Source of the DNA: Nonomuraea candida
GTDB lineage: Bacteria; Actinomycetota; Actinomycetes; Streptosporangiales; Streptosporangiaceae
Assembly (NCBI RefSeq): GCF_000725485.1
Contig: NZ_JOAG01000003.1
Coordinates: 310,001 to 374,000, forward strand
Reading direction: 5' to 3'
Length of the DNA stretch: 64,000 nucleotides
The translations under genes and the position numbers were made by a program. The notes under the pieces were generated by a model. That model had not been told where the DNA came from, made no database searches, and saw only the letters and a list, made by a program, of their open reading frames with translations. Shown here in pieces: positions 44,333 to 54,428 of the stretch (its first letter is position 1; the number at the start of each line of letters is the position of its first letter).

Positions 44333-44352
44333 GTACCTCTCTAGCGAGATAC
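44333..44352. promoter_or_regulatory. Imperfect 20-bp palindrome upstream of the exporter
   Basis: GTACCTCTCTAGCGAGATAC matches its reverse complement at 8 of 10 half-site positions. It lies 189 bp upstream of the exporter ATG. This layout resembles operators of TetR-like repressors of multidrug exporters. Confidence 0.5.
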
Positions 44353-45054
44353 AGCCATATGTCGGGATCTATCCATCAAGCGCCGGCCAGCCGATCACGA
44401 GACCCGCGGGACCGGACGTACGAGGCGTCACCCCGGGCCGGCTCGGACGTCCTGCGCGTCACCCCCGGACAGGTGCTCGCCGGCGAGTTCCCCATCCGTC
44501 CCCGCCGCCACCGGCACGCGCGGCGGGGTTGCCCGCGGGTGACATTCCCCTGCCCGGCACCGGGGCCTCGGCCCGGGAGCGCGGCGGCCTGCCGCCCCGA
44601 TCCCGGGCCCCGGCGGCAGGGGATGCGGCGGTCGCGAGAGCGGGCCGCCGGAGGAGGCGCCGGCGGCCCGCGACGCGCCGGCCGCCGACGCGGTGCGCGG
44701 GGCGGGGCCGCGTGCCGGGCCGCAGGCTATGTCGCGCACTCGGGACGCCCGCGCCGCGCCCGGCGATCGCGCTGCCTGGCACATTCCCGCCACGTCCGGC
44801 CGGCCGTGCCCGTAGTCGCTTCCCCGCGGGGGCCGGATCACCGACGGCATACCGCCCATCTGGCGCGAACCGCCGCAAGGTGCCGCTGGCCTGCGGCATC
44901 CCGCGATCACCGTCGCCCGGCGCTCCCCGCAGGCGCTCCCCGGCCCCCCGATCCGGGCGGCGGATCGCCCTTTTCGTGACCTCCACCCAGCGTGTCAGGA
45001 CCGCCCAACCGTCGGTCCGGTGCGGTATAACCGGGGGCGGACCGGGGAGGCGTG
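44353..45054. other. Long non-coding or decayed interval upstream of the AAA+ gene
   Basis: The 910-bp gap 44145-45054 lacks a gene with credible codon use and ribosome site. Open frames on both strands are antisense or low-complexity. A frame from 44357 begins sensibly (MSGSIHQAPASRSRD) but soon degrades into Arg/Gly/Ala-rich sequence. GC-rich inverted repeats abound near 44560-44640. It could be a decayed gene, but I cannot identify one. Confidence 0.5.
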
Positions 45055-47406
45055 ATGCGTGAGTCCGACAGGGCCCAGACCGCGGGGCGGGCCGCGGCGC
45101 GGGATCTGTTCGAGAAGGTTCGGCTGCGTTATTTCCAGATCCCCCCGGCCGTGCGCCGGGTGCTCTACGCGGTCGTGCTGGTGGCCACCATGGGCGTCGG
45201 CGCGGCGCTCGGGTGGGACCTGCTCAAGACCTTTCCCCTCGTGCTCCTGCTGCTCGCCTTCGTGGCGCTGACCATGCGCTTCCCGCGCGCCGCCGCCACC
45301 GCGCTGGTCGTGGCGGGCTGGGCGGCGCTGGCGCTGCCGGTGTTCGGCACGCTGTTCCCGCCGGGCGCGGGCACCCTGCACCTGATGATCGCGCTGGCGC
45401 TGCCCGTCGCCGCCGCCGCCCATCTCATCCGCTGGGTGACGCCGTGGGTGAGCACGCTGCTGGCGCTGGTTCCCGCCGGGCTGCTCGCCGCCGCGCTCTC
45501 CCCCGTCTCCGACGGCACGGCCGTCTGGGCCGCCTACGCCGCCGCCGCGGCCGTCCTGGTGCACCGTTTCGTGCTCGCGCGCAAGGCCCGCGCCGAGAGC
45601 GCCGCCGCCGAGGAGCAGCAGGTGCGCGTCAGGGTCCGCGAGGGCAGGCCCGAGGCCCCCCACGACAAGCAGGGCGCGCCGCCGCAGATCTCCGTCGAGG
45701 ACGCGCTCGCCGAGCTGGAGAGCATGATCGGCCTGAGCCCCGTCAAGGAGCAGGTGCGCTCGATCGCCGCCTCCATCGAGGCCTCCCGGCTGCGGGCCGA
45801 GGCGGGCTACACCCCCGAGCGGCCCACCAGGCACTTCGTCTTCGTCGGCCCGCCCGGCACCGGCAAGACCAGCGTGGCCCGCGCGCTGGCCAAGATCTTC
45901 TACGCGTTCGGCCTGCTGGAGACCCCTTACGTGGTCGAGGCGCAGCGGGCCGACCTGGTGGGCGAGTTCCTGGGCGCGACCGCGATCAAGACCAACGAGC
46001 TGGTGGACCGGGCGCTGGGCGGCGTGCTCTTCATCGACGAGGCGTACGGGCTGGTCAACTCCTCCGACGGGCAGCCCGACCGGTTCGGCGCGGAGGCCGT
46101 GCAGACCCTGCTCAAACGGGCCGAGGACGACCGCGACCGGCTGATCATCATCCTGGCCGGCTACGAGCAGGAGATGGGCTCGTTCCTGTCCAGCAACCCC
46201 GGCCTGGCCAGCAGGTTCGCCACCAGGGTGCGCTTCCCCGGCTACTCCCCCGCCGAGCTGGTGGAGGTCACCGAGCTGCTGCAGCGGCGCCGGGGCGACA
46301 CGATGGGCGAGGAGACCAAGCGGGTGCTGCTCGGCCTCTACGACGACGTGCACCGGCGCGGGCTGCTCGACGAGCTGGGCAACGCCCGGTTCGCGCGCAG
46401 CCTGGTCGAGGCCGCCGCCCAGGCCCGCGACGTGCGCGTGGTGGGCCACGGCGGCACCCCGACGACGCAGGACCTCGTCACCACGACCACGCCCGACGTG
46501 ACCAAGGCGTTCGACGAGCTGACCGCCCGCTTCCGCGGCTACGTCGCCACGCCCACGCTGGAGGAGGCGCTGGCCGACCTCGATCGGATGGCCGGGCTGG
46601 CCCCGGTCAAGAAGCAGGTGCACGCGATCGCGGCCCAGCTCCAGGTGGCCAGGATGCGCCAGGAGCGCGGGCTGCCCACGCCGCAGCAGATGCGCCACTT
46701 CGTCTTCGTCGGCCCGCCGGGCACCGGCAAGACCACCGTGGCCAGGGTGCTGGGCCGCATCTTCGCCGCGCTCGGCCTGCTGGCCAGGCCCGACGTGGTC
46801 GAGGCGCACCGGGCCGACCTGGTCGGCCAGCACCTCGGCGCGACCGCGATCAAGACCAACGAGCTGGTGGACCGGGCGCTGGGCGGCGTGCTCTTCATCG
46901 ACGAGGCCTACAGCCTGGTCAACCCGGGCTACCAGGGCGGCGACGCGTTCGGCGCGGAGGCCGTGCAGACCCTGCTCAAGCGGGCCGAGGACGACCGCGA
47001 CCGGCTCGTCATCGTGCTGGCCGGCTACGAGCGCGAGATGGACGCCTTCCTGGCCACCAACCCCGGCCTGTCCAGCCGCTTCAACCAGCGGGTGGCCTTC
47101 CCCAGCTACTCGCCCCGCGAGCTGGCGCAGATCGCGGTGCTGCTGGCGCAGAAGTCGGGCGACCGGTTCGACGACGAGGCGCTGCGACGGCTCGACGAGG
47201 TCTTCACCTGGGTCTGCGAGGACCGGCTGATCGACGGGCTGGGCAACGGCCGCTTCGCCAGGTCGCTGTTCGAGCGGGCCGCCATGCGCCGCGACGTGCG
47301 GCTGGCCGCCCACGCGGCGCGCGGCGGCTCGGCCAGCTCGGCCGACCTGACCACGATCACCAGCGAAGACGTGCGCACCGCCGTGGACGAACTTCCCGGA
47401 CCTTGA
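45055..47406 (+). CDS. Membrane-anchored twin AAA+ ATPase (CbbX/SpoVK/EccA-like)
   Basis: A 783-residue protein. About residues 25-175 form several membrane helices (VLYAVVLVATMGVGAALGWD, LHLMIALALPVAAAAHLI). Two tandem AAA+ modules follow, with Walker A GPPGTGKTS (Lys271) and GPPGTGKTT (Lys559), Walker B GGVLFIDEAY in both, and arginine-bearing SRF sensor segments. Relatives include CbbX (rubisco activase) and the N-terminal ATPase of type VII secretion (EccA), but no rubisco or ESX genes are in the window. The ATG at 45055 has GGGGAGG 4 nt upstream. Parts of the two modules are identical at DNA level. A remodelling or secretion-related role is inferred. Confidence 0.88.
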   Translation: MRESDRAQTAGRAAARDLFEKVRLRYFQIPPAVRRVLYAVVLVATMGVGAALGWDLLKTFPLVLLLLAFVALTMRFPRAAATALVVAGWAALALPVFGTLFPPGAGTLHLMIALALPVAAAAHLIRWVTPWVSTLLALVPAGLLAAALSPVSDGTAVWAAYAAAAAVLVHRFVLARKARAESAAAEEQQVRVRVREGRPEAPHDKQGAPPQISVEDALAELESMIGLSPVKEQVRSIAASIEASRLRAEAGYTPERPTRHFVFVGPPGTGKTSVARALAKIFYAFGLLETPYVVEAQRADLVGEFLGATAIKTNELVDRALGGVLFIDEAYGLVNSSDGQPDRFGAEAVQTLLKRAEDDRDRLIIILAGYEQEMGSFLSSNPGLASRFATRVRFPGYSPAELVEVTELLQRRRGDTMGEETKRVLLGLYDDVHRRGLLDELGNARFARSLVEAAAQARDVRVVGHGGTPTTQDLVTTTTPDVTKAFDELTARFRGYVATPTLEEALADLDRMAGLAPVKKQVHAIAAQLQVARMRQERGLPTPQQMRHFVFVGPPGTGKTTVARVLGRIFAALGLLARPDVVEAHRADLVGQHLGATAIKTNELVDRALGGVLFIDEAYSLVNPGYQGGDAFGAEAVQTLLKRAEDDRDRLVIVLAGYEREMDAFLATNPGLSSRFNQRVAFPSYSPRELAQIAVLLAQKSGDRFDDEALRRLDEVFTWVCEDRLIDGLGNGRFARSLFERAAMRRDVRLAAHAARGGSASSADLTTITSEDVRTAVDELPGP

Positions 47407-47446
47407 CCTGATCGGCAGGTTCGCTGCGCCGAGACGCGCACATGGT

Positions 47447-47483
47447 GTAGCTATATGGCTACGATAAGCCACGTCCAGTGGCT
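47447..47483 (+). promoter_or_regulatory. Two adjacent dyads upstream of the peptide ABC operon
   Basis: GTAGCTATATGGCTAC (47447-47462) is a near-perfect 16-bp palindrome with 7 of 8 half-site matches. AGCCAC-5-GTGGCT (47467-47483) is an inverted repeat. They lie 37-73 bp before the first permease ATG, where an operator or attenuator would be expected. Confidence 0.5.
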
Positions 47484-47519
47484 CGTCGGGCGTGCACCTG
47501 GCGCGTAGGAGGGGGAGCG

Positions 47520-48503
47520 ATGGCGGGGTTCCTGGCCCGCAGGCTGCTCAACTACGTCGTGCTCGTGATCGTGGCCGCCAGCCTCGCCTACATGCTGGCG
47601 GCCATGGCGCTCGACCCCCGCTCCAACTACGCCGACCGCACCCCCAAGCCTCCGCCCGCCGTGGTCGACGCCCAGCTCACCGCGCTCAACCTCAACGACA
47701 AGACGCCGCTGCTGCAGCGCTACGCCGTCTGGGCGGGCGGCGTGCTGCGCGGCGACCTCGGCATGACCGTGGCGGGCTCGCCGGTCGGCGAGGACATCAA
47801 GCGGCGCATGGGCGTCACGTTCCGGCTGGTCATCCTGGGGCTGCTCTTCGGCAGCCTGCTCGGGGTGCTGACGGGGGCGCTGGCGGCGGTGCGGCAGTAC
47901 GGCTGGTTCGACCGGCTGTCCACCGGGCTGTCGTTCCTGGTGCTCGCGGTGCCCGTGGTCGTGCTGGCCAACATGCTGATCCTGCTGGCGGGCTGGGCCA
48001 ACGAGCACCTGTTCGGCCGGCAGGTGCTGCTGGTCAGCGGCGAATACAGCGCGGGCCTCGACGCCGGCCTGTGGGCCCAGGTGGTCGACCGGCTGCAACA
48101 CCTGATCCTGCCGACGGTCTCGCTGTCGGTCGGGCTGATCGCGGTCTTCAGCCGCTACCAGCGCAACATGATGCTCGACGTGCTGGGCGCCGACTTCGTC
48201 CGCACGGCCAGGGCCAAGGGGCTCAGCAAGCGCCGGGCGCTGACCCGCCACGCGCTGCGCACCGCGATGATCCCGGTGGTGACCTACTTCGCGTTCACGT
48301 TCGGCGCGCTGCTGACCGGGGCCACGTTCACCGAGAAGATCTTCGGCTGGCACGGGCTGGGCGAGCAGCTCATCAACTCGATCTTCGGCAACGACGTCAA
48401 CACCGTCGCGGCCATCTCCCTGCTGGCCGCCGTCGCGGTGCTGTGCGCGGCGCTGGCCGCCGACCTGCTGCACGCCGCGCTCGACCCGAGGGTGCGGTCC
48501 TGA
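47520..48503 (+). CDS. Peptide/nickel-type ABC transporter permease (DppB-like)
   Basis: A 327-residue inner-membrane permease with six predicted helices. The N-terminal [19 protein letters not shown] helix is typical of DppB, and the EAA loop reads [20 protein letters not shown] near residue 230. It forms the channel with the next permease. The ATG at 47520 follows GGAGGGGG. The stop TGA shares one base with the next ATG (TGATG), so the operon is translationally coupled. Confidence 0.92.
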   Translation: MAGFLARRLLNYVVLVIVAASLAYMLAAMALDPRSNYADRTPKPPPAVVDAQLTALNLNDKTPLLQRYAVWAGGVLRGDLGMTVAGSPVGEDIKRRMGVTFRLVILGLLFGSLLGVLTGALAAVRQYGWFDRLSTGLSFLVLAVPVVVLANMLILLAGWANEHLFGRQVLLVSGEYSAGLDAGLWAQVVDRLQHLILPTVSLSVGLIAVFSRYQRNMMLDVLGADFVRTARAKGLSKRRALTRHALRTAMIPVVTYFAFTFGALLTGATFTEKIFGWHGLGEQLINSIFGNDVNTVAAISLLAAVAVLCAALAADLLHAALDPRVRS

Positions 48504-49417
48504 TGACGCTGTCGGAGGAGGAGCTGGCCGAGGAGCTCACCGAGGGCCCGCCGCCCGCCGTGCCGTCCAGGGCGCGGGTGGTCGCCGGGCGCTTCTTCCG
48601 CTCCGCGCAGGGGCGCGTCGGCTTCACGGTGCTCGCGCTGATGTTCCTGCTGGCGTTCGCGGGGCCGCTGTTCAGCCCGTGGACCTACACCGACAAGGAC
48701 TTCACCGCGTTCATGCAGCCGCCGTCCGCGCGCCACTGGTTCGGAACGCTCCAAACGGGCTCCGACGTGTTCGCGGTGACGCTGCGCGGCATGCAGAAGT
48801 CGCTGGTCGTGGGGTTGCTGGCGGCGCTGGTGTCCACGGCGCTGGCGGCGGTCGTGGGGGCGTTCGCGGGCTACTTCCTGGGATGGACCGACCGGGCGCT
48901 GAGCTGGGTGACCGACCTGCTGCTCGTGCTGCCGGCCTTCCTCATCCTGGCGATCCTGTCGCCGCTGTTCGGGCCGGGGCAGTGGCCGCTGTTCGTGGTC
49001 ATGCTGGCGCTGTTCCTGTGGATGGTCACCTCGAAGATCGTGCGCGGCATGACGGTCTCGCTGAAGGAGCGCGAGTTCATCCAGGCCGCCCGCTACATGG
49101 GCGTGCCGCCGGTGCGCATCATCTTCCGCCACGTGCTGCCCAACCTGTCGTCGCTGCTGATCGTCGACGCCACCCTCAACGTCAGCTCCGCGATCCTCAC
49201 CGAGACCTCGCTGTCATACTTCGGGTTCGGCATCCAGCCGCCCGACGTGTCGTTCGGGACGCTCATCGCCGACGGCTCCAAGACCGCCATCTACGCGCCG
49301 TGGACGTTCTGGTTCGTGGCCGGGCTGCTGGTGGTGACGGTGCTGGCGGTCAACCTCGTCGGCGACGCGCTGCGCGACGCCTTCGACCCGTCCTCCTCGC
49401 GGAAGGGGCCGCGATGA
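48503..49417 (+). CDS. Peptide/nickel-type ABC transporter permease (DppC-like)
   Basis: A 304-residue permease with an N-terminal cytoplasmic tail ([20 protein letters not shown]), a first helix [17 protein letters not shown] and the EAA loop [20 protein letters not shown]. The periplasmic-like loop and C-terminal helices match DppC/OppC. It starts one base into the previous stop and its own stop overlaps the ATPase ATG by 4 nt. It is the partner of the DppB-like permease. Confidence 0.92.
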   Translation: MTLSEEELAEELTEGPPPAVPSRARVVAGRFFRSAQGRVGFTVLALMFLLAFAGPLFSPWTYTDKDFTAFMQPPSARHWFGTLQTGSDVFAVTLRGMQKSLVVGLLAALVSTALAAVVGAFAGYFLGWTDRALSWVTDLLLVLPAFLILAILSPLFGPGQWPLFVVMLALFLWMVTSKIVRGMTVSLKEREFIQAARYMGVPPVRIIFRHVLPNLSSLLIVDATLNVSSAILTETSLSYFGFGIQPPDVSFGTLIADGSKTAIYAPWTFWFVAGLLVVTVLAVNLVGDALRDAFDPSSSRKGPR

Positions 49418-51459
49418 ACCCGGGCCTGCCGGAAGGGGCCGCGCCCGGCCCGGTCCTGGAGGTCAGCGACCTTCACGTCTCCTTCGGCGGCGTACGCGCC
49501 GTGCGGGGGGTGAGCTACTCCGTACGCCCCGGCGAGGTCCTCGGCATCGTGGGCGAGTCCGGCTCGGGCAAGTCGGTCACCACCGCCGCCGTGATGGGGC
49601 TGCTGCCGCCGGGGGCGCGCGTCACCGGCTCGGTGCGCCTGCACGGCAAGGAGCTGATCGGCGCCCCCGAGCGGGTGCTCAACTCCTTCCGCGGCAAGTC
49701 CGTGTCGATGGTCTTCCAGGACCCGCTGTCGGCGCTGACGCCGGTCTACCGGGTGGGCGACCAGATCGCCGAGGCCGTGCGCGTGCACCAGCGCGTCAGC
49801 AAGGAGACGGCCCTGGTCAAGGCGCTCGAACTGCTCGAACTCGTGGGCATCCCGCGCCCGGCCGAGCGGGCGCTGGCCTTCCCCCACGAGTTCTCCGGCG
49901 GCATGCGGCAGCGCGTGGTGATCGCGATGGCCATCGCCAACGACCCCGACGTGATCATCTGCGACGAGCCGACCACGGCGCTCGACGTCACCATCCAGGC
50001 TCAGGTGCTGGAGGTGCTCAAGCGGGCGCAGGCCAAGACGGGCGCGGCGATCATCATGATCACGCACGATCTCGGCGTGGTGGCCGGGTTCGCCGACCGC
50101 GTGCTCGTCATGTACGCCGGCCGGCCCGTCGAGGTGGGCGGCGTGGACGACATCTACTACCGGGCGCGCATGCCGTACACCGTGGGCCTGCTCGGCTCGG
50201 TGCCGCGCGTCGACCGGGGCGGGCGGCAGCCGCTGACGCCCATCGAGGGCAATCCGCCCTCGCCGGCCGCGCTGCCGCCCGGATGCCCGTTCGCGCCGCG
50301 CTGCCCGATGCGGATCGAGGCGTGCGACGAGCGGGAGCCGCCACTGTTCGAGGTGGGCGACGGGCACCGGGCCGCCTGCGTCCGGTGGCAGGAGGTGCGT
50401 CCCGGCCCGCCCGCGCCACCCGGCGGCGGGCCCGGGCCGCTGCGGGTGCGCGGCGCGCGCACCGTGCTGGCGGTGCGCCACCTGGTCAAGGACTATCCCC
50501 TGGTCAAGGGCGCGGTGTTCAAGCGCAGGGTCGGCACGGTGCAGGCGGTCGCCGGGGTCAGCTTCGACCTGCGGCAGGGCGAGACGCTGGGGCTGGTCGG
50601 CGAGTCCGGCAGCGGCAAGACCACCACGCTGACGCAGATCCTCGAGCTGACCCCGCCGCAGGAGGGCGACATCGTCGTGCTCGGGCACGACATCGCCAGG
50701 CTGAGCCGGGCCGAGCGCGCCGAGATCAGGCGCGACATGCAGGTCGTCTTCCAGGACCCGCTCGCCTCGCTCGACCCGCGCATGACCGTGCACGACATCC
50801 TGGCCGAGCCGCTGCGCACGCACGGCCGGCGCGACCCCGGGCGGCGCGTCGCCGAGCTGCTCGCCCTGGTCGGCCTCGACCCCTCCCACGCCGCCCGCTA
50901 CCCGCAGGACTTCTCCGGCGGGCAGCGCCAGCGCATCGGCATCGCCAGGGCGCTGGCGCTGGAGCCCCGGCTGCTGGTGCTGGACGAGCCGGTCTCCGCG
51001 CTGGACGTGTCGATCCAGGCCGGGGTGATCAACCTGCTCGACTCGCTCAAGGCCAGGCTCGGCCTGTCCTACCTGTTCGTGGCGCACGACCTGGGCGTGG
51101 TGCGGTACATCGCCGACCGGGTGGCGGTGATGTACCTCGGCAGGATCGCCGAGATCGGGCACGTGGAGGCGGTCTACGACCGTCCGGCGCATCCGTACAC
51201 CCAGGCTCTGCTGTCGGCGATCCCGCTGCCCGACCCGGTCCGCGAGCGTTCACGCGAGCGCATCCTGCTCGAAGGCGACCTGCCCAGCCCGGCCAACCCT
51301 CCGACGGGCTGCCGATTCCGCACCAGATGTCCCAAGTTCCGCCACGAACTCACCGACGGGGAGCGCGGGCTCTGCGTCCGGATCGAGCCCGAGGTGCGAC
51401 CGCTGGGCGCCGACCAGGGTGCGGCCTGCCATTACGCAGACAAGCGCGAAGTCGTGTAG
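49414..51459 (+). CDS. Fused peptide ABC transporter ATPase (DppD-DppF type)
   Basis: A 681-residue protein with two complete ATPase domains in one chain. Domain 1 (about residues 15-330) has Walker A GESGSGKS, signature FSGGMRQR and Walker [13 protein letters not shown]. Domain 2 (about 350-675) has Walker A GESGSGKT, signature FSGGQRQR and Walker [13 protein letters not shown]. Each ends in the Cys-rich oligopeptide-transporter C-terminal motif ([22 protein letters not shown]). Fusion replaces the usual DppD and DppF pair. It powers peptide uptake with the two permeases. Confidence 0.93.
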   Translation: MNPGLPEGAAPGPVLEVSDLHVSFGGVRAVRGVSYSVRPGEVLGIVGESGSGKSVTTAAVMGLLPPGARVTGSVRLHGKELIGAPERVLNSFRGKSVSMVFQDPLSALTPVYRVGDQIAEAVRVHQRVSKETALVKALELLELVGIPRPAERALAFPHEFSGGMRQRVVIAMAIANDPDVIICDEPTTALDVTIQAQVLEVLKRAQAKTGAAIIMITHDLGVVAGFADRVLVMYAGRPVEVGGVDDIYYRARMPYTVGLLGSVPRVDRGGRQPLTPIEGNPPSPAALPPGCPFAPRCPMRIEACDEREPPLFEVGDGHRAACVRWQEVRPGPPAPPGGGPGPLRVRGARTVLAVRHLVKDYPLVKGAVFKRRVGTVQAVAGVSFDLRQGETLGLVGESGSGKTTTLTQILELTPPQEGDIVVLGHDIARLSRAERAEIRRDMQVVFQDPLASLDPRMTVHDILAEPLRTHGRRDPGRRVAELLALVGLDPSHAARYPQDFSGGQRQRIGIARALALEPRLLVLDEPVSALDVSIQAGVINLLDSLKARLGLSYLFVAHDLGVVRYIADRVAVMYLGRIAEIGHVEAVYDRPAHPYTQALLSAIPLPDPVRERSRERILLEGDLPSPANPPTGCRFRTRCPKFRHELTDGERGLCVRIEPEVRPLGADQGAACHYADKREVV

Positions 51460-51490
51460 ACCTCGCTCGATCCAGGAGGAATTCCGCTCG

Positions 51491-53185
51491 ATGAAAGCAT
51501 CACGTCTGGTCATGGCCGTCACCGTGTCGGGCTCGCTGCTGCTGGCGGGCTGTGGCGCGGACCGGGGCAGCGGGCCGGGGGGCCAGGACAGCGGCGGTGA
51601 CGAGCGTACGATCAAGGCCTACGACATCAACCCGCAGCCGCGCGCGAACGTCAAGGACGGCGGGACGCTGCGCTGGGGCATCAACGAGTTCCCCACCCAG
51701 TGGAACCGGAACCACGTCGACGGCAACCTGGCGATGGCCGCCGTGATCAGCAACGCGCTGCTGCCCTCGCCGTTCACCTCCGACGAGAAGGCCGAGATCT
51801 CGGTGAACCGCGACTACGTGCTCGACGCGCGGGTGACCGAGCAGCGGCCCCGGCAGGTGGTGACGTACACGCTGAACCCGAAGGCCAGGTGGTCCGACGG
51901 CAAGCCGATCACGTGGGTCGACTACCAGGCGCAGTGGCAGGCGCTCAGCGGGCGCGAGCCCGACTTCCACATCGTCTCCTCCACCGGTTACCAGGACATC
52001 GAGAAGGTGGCGCGGGGCAAGGACGACCACGAGGTGGTGGTGACCTTCCGCAGGCCGTTCGGCGACTGGCAGGCGTTGTTCGGGCCGCTGCTGCCGGCCG
52101 CGACCAACCGCGACGCGCAGGCGTTCAACACCGCGTGGGTCAACAAGATCCCGGTGACGGCGGGGCCGTTCAGGTTCGGGGGGTTCGACCAGACGGCCAA
52201 GACGATCACGCTGGTGCGCGACGACACGTGGTGGGGCGACCGGGCCAAGCTGGACAAGATCATTTATCGGGCGTCCGAGCAGGACTCGCTGATCGGCGCG
52301 TTCAGCAACGGCGAGCTCGACGTGATCGACGTCGGGTCCTCCGCGCCCGCCTACGCGCGCGCCCGGACCACGACGGACGCCGAGGTGCGCCAGGCCGCCG
52401 GCCCCGACTTCCGGCACATCACCTTCAACGGCTCCAGCGAGCTGCTCAAGGACCGCAACGTGCGCCAGGCCATCCAGCTCGGCATCAACCGCCAGGCCAT
52501 CGCCCAGTCCGACCTGCAAGGGCTGGACTGGCCGATCACGCTGCTCAACAACCACTTCTTCATGAACACGCAGGAGGGCTACCAGGACAACGCCGGGGCC
52601 CTCGGCGCCTACAACCCCGACAAGGCCAGGCGGATGCTGGACGCCGCCGGGTGGCGGACGAGCGGCTCGGTCAGGCAGAAGAACGGCAAGGTCCTCGACC
52701 TGAGGTTCGTGGTGCCGTCCGGGGTGCAGGTCAGCAAGGCGGAGGGCGAGCTGGTGCAGAGCATGCTCGCCCAGATCGGCGTCAAGGTCACCATCAAGGC
52801 GGTGCCCAGCGACGACTTCTTCACCAAATACGTCATCCCCGGCAACTTCGACCTCACCCCGTTCGCCTACATCGGCACGCCGTTCCCGGTGTCCAGCAGT
52901 TACGGGATCTACGCCAACGCGACCGGCGGGCAGAGCTGGAACGCCAACTTCGGCCGCACCGGGTCGCCGGCCATCGACCAGGCCATGAGCCGGGCCGCGC
53001 AGAGCCTCGACCCCGTGCGGGCGCGCGCCGCCACCAACGCGGCCGACCGGCTCATCTGGCAGGAGGTGAACGTGCTCCCGCTCTACCAGCGGCCGCAGAT
53101 GGTGGCGGTGCGCCGGACGCTGGCGAACGTGGGCGCGCGCGGCTTCTTCGACCTGCGCTACCAGGACATCGGCTTCACCGGCTGA
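51491..53185 (+). CDS. Peptide ABC transporter substrate-binding lipoprotein (family 5)
   Basis: A 564-residue lipoprotein. Lipobox LLLAGC follows the signal MKASRLVMAVTVSGSLLLAG, and the body has the SBP_bac_5 segments KDGGTLRWGINEFPTQWN, LNPKARWSDGKPITWVD and DVRQAIQLGINRQAIA-type core. The mature protein binds oligopeptides or similar solutes outside the membrane. AGGAGGA sits about 10 nt before ATG 51491. It is the last gene of the importer operon (two permeases, fused ATPase, binding protein). The ligand is unknown. Confidence 0.9.
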   Translation: MKASRLVMAVTVSGSLLLAGCGADRGSGPGGQDSGGDERTIKAYDINPQPRANVKDGGTLRWGINEFPTQWNRNHVDGNLAMAAVISNALLPSPFTSDEKAEISVNRDYVLDARVTEQRPRQVVTYTLNPKARWSDGKPITWVDYQAQWQALSGREPDFHIVSSTGYQDIEKVARGKDDHEVVVTFRRPFGDWQALFGPLLPAATNRDAQAFNTAWVNKIPVTAGPFRFGGFDQTAKTITLVRDDTWWGDRAKLDKIIYRASEQDSLIGAFSNGELDVIDVGSSAPAYARARTTTDAEVRQAAGPDFRHITFNGSSELLKDRNVRQAIQLGINRQAIAQSDLQGLDWPITLLNNHFFMNTQEGYQDNAGALGAYNPDKARRMLDAAGWRTSGSVRQKNGKVLDLRFVVPSGVQVSKAEGELVQSMLAQIGVKVTIKAVPSDDFFTKYVIPGNFDLTPFAYIGTPFPVSSSYGIYANATGGQSWNANFGRTGSPAIDQAMSRAAQSLDPVRARAATNAADRLIWQEVNVLPLYQRPQMVAVRRTLANVGARGFFDLRYQDIGFTG

Positions 53186-53244
53186 ACGACCGCCCCGCCC
53201 CCCGCCACGCTGGACCTGTCGGGGCCGCCGTGTACAAAGGGGGG

Positions 53245-54348
53245 GTGACGACGAAGCTCTCCTGGTCCCAGATCCTCTCCTGGCGGTTGCGCCGGCAGTT
53301 CGTCAGCGCGGCCGACGGCGGCGGCGCGGTGGCCGTGGCGCGGCGGTTGTGCGGGGTGCAGGCCCAGGTCGCCTCCTCGGCGCGGCTCGCGGTGGCGGTC
53401 AGGAGCGCCAGGCCCGACCCCGGGGAGATCGACCGGGCCCTGTGGGCCGAGCGCACGCTGGTCAAAACCTGGATCATGCGCGGCACCCTCCACCTGCTCC
53501 CCGCCGACCAGCTCGCCGACCACTGCGCCGCGCTCGGCACGCTGCGCTTCTGGGAGAAGGGCTCCTGGCAGCGCGGCCACGGGGTCACCGCCGCCGAGAT
53601 CGCGGCGATCGTCGAGGCCGTGCCCGCCGCGCTCGGCGACCGCGTCCTGACCAGGGAGGAGCTGGTCGACGCCGTGGTGGCGGAGACGGGCGACGCCCAC
53701 CTGCGCGAGGCGCTCACGTCCGGCTGGGGCGCGCTGCTCAAGCCGCTGAGCCGTCTGGGCGAGCTGTGCTACGGGCCGCCGCGCGAGGGCAGGGTCACCT
53801 TCACCACGCCGCGCGCCTGGCTGCCCGGCTGGCCCGGCTCGCTCCCGCCGCAGGAGGAGGCCGGGGTGCGGGTGGTCCGGGCCTTCCTGGGCGCCCACGG
53901 GCCCGCCACGCCGCAGATGCTCGACACCTGGCTGTTCGGCGGCGTGGCCAGGAAGGCCGTGCTGAAGGAATGGTTCGCCGCGCTCGCGCCGGAGCTGACG
54001 GAGGTCGAGACCGACGACGGCAGCGTGCTCCTGGCGCTGACCGAGCACCTCGACGATCTCGCGGCCGGCCCGCCCTCGACCGGGGTTCACCTGCTGCCCG
54101 GCTTCGACCAGTACATTCTGGGCGCGCCGCGCGGCCTGACCCCGCTGCTCCCGGCCGAGCTGAAGGCCAAGGTGAGCCGGCAGGCCGGGTGGATCTCCCC
54201 CGTGGTCGTCCATGAGGGGCGGGTGGCGGGGGTGTGGGAGGCCAAGGGCGGCAAGGTCACGCTCGACCTCGCCGAGCCGGTGCCCCGGGGGCCGCTCGAC
54301 GCGGCGGTCGGCCGCATGCGCGAGTTGCTCGCCGCCTTCAGCGGATGA
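53245..54348 (+). CDS. HTH_42 winged-helix protein (AlkZ/YcaQ-like glycosylase family)
   Basis: A 367-residue member of the HTH_42 family, which includes DNA glycosylases (AlkZ, YcaQ/AlkX) that unhook interstrand crosslinks. The N-terminal ILSWRLRRQFVSA leads to VQAQVASSARLAVAVRSARP, where QxQ matches the AlkZ catalytic motif. Other family marks are LVKTWIMRGTLHLLPADQL and LLPGFDQYILGAPRG. GTG 53245 is preceded by AAAGGGGGG; GTG 53230 is in frame but has no ribosome site. It is an isolated gene after the peptide importer. Glycosylase activity is predicted from the motif only; many homologues are uncharacterised. Confidence 0.85.
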   Translation: MTTKLSWSQILSWRLRRQFVSAADGGGAVAVARRLCGVQAQVASSARLAVAVRSARPDPGEIDRALWAERTLVKTWIMRGTLHLLPADQLADHCAALGTLRFWEKGSWQRGHGVTAAEIAAIVEAVPAALGDRVLTREELVDAVVAETGDAHLREALTSGWGALLKPLSRLGELCYGPPREGRVTFTTPRAWLPGWPGSLPPQEEAGVRVVRAFLGAHGPATPQMLDTWLFGGVARKAVLKEWFAALAPELTEVETDDGSVLLALTEHLDDLAAGPPSTGVHLLPGFDQYILGAPRGLTPLLPAELKAKVSRQAGWISPVVVHEGRVAGVWEAKGGKVTLDLAEPVPRGPLDAAVGRMRELLAAFSG

Positions 54349-54428
54349 CCTGCGGGCACGCTTGACCGGCCGGGGGCGGATCCTCCGCCGCCCTCAGAGC
54401 GGGCGCCCGGGCCGGGCCCGAGAGCGGG

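Noticed and set aside
44227..44979. 250-codon ORF in the gap before the AAA+ gene
   Set aside because: Low complexity after the first 40-50 codons, no ribosome site and no recognisable family.
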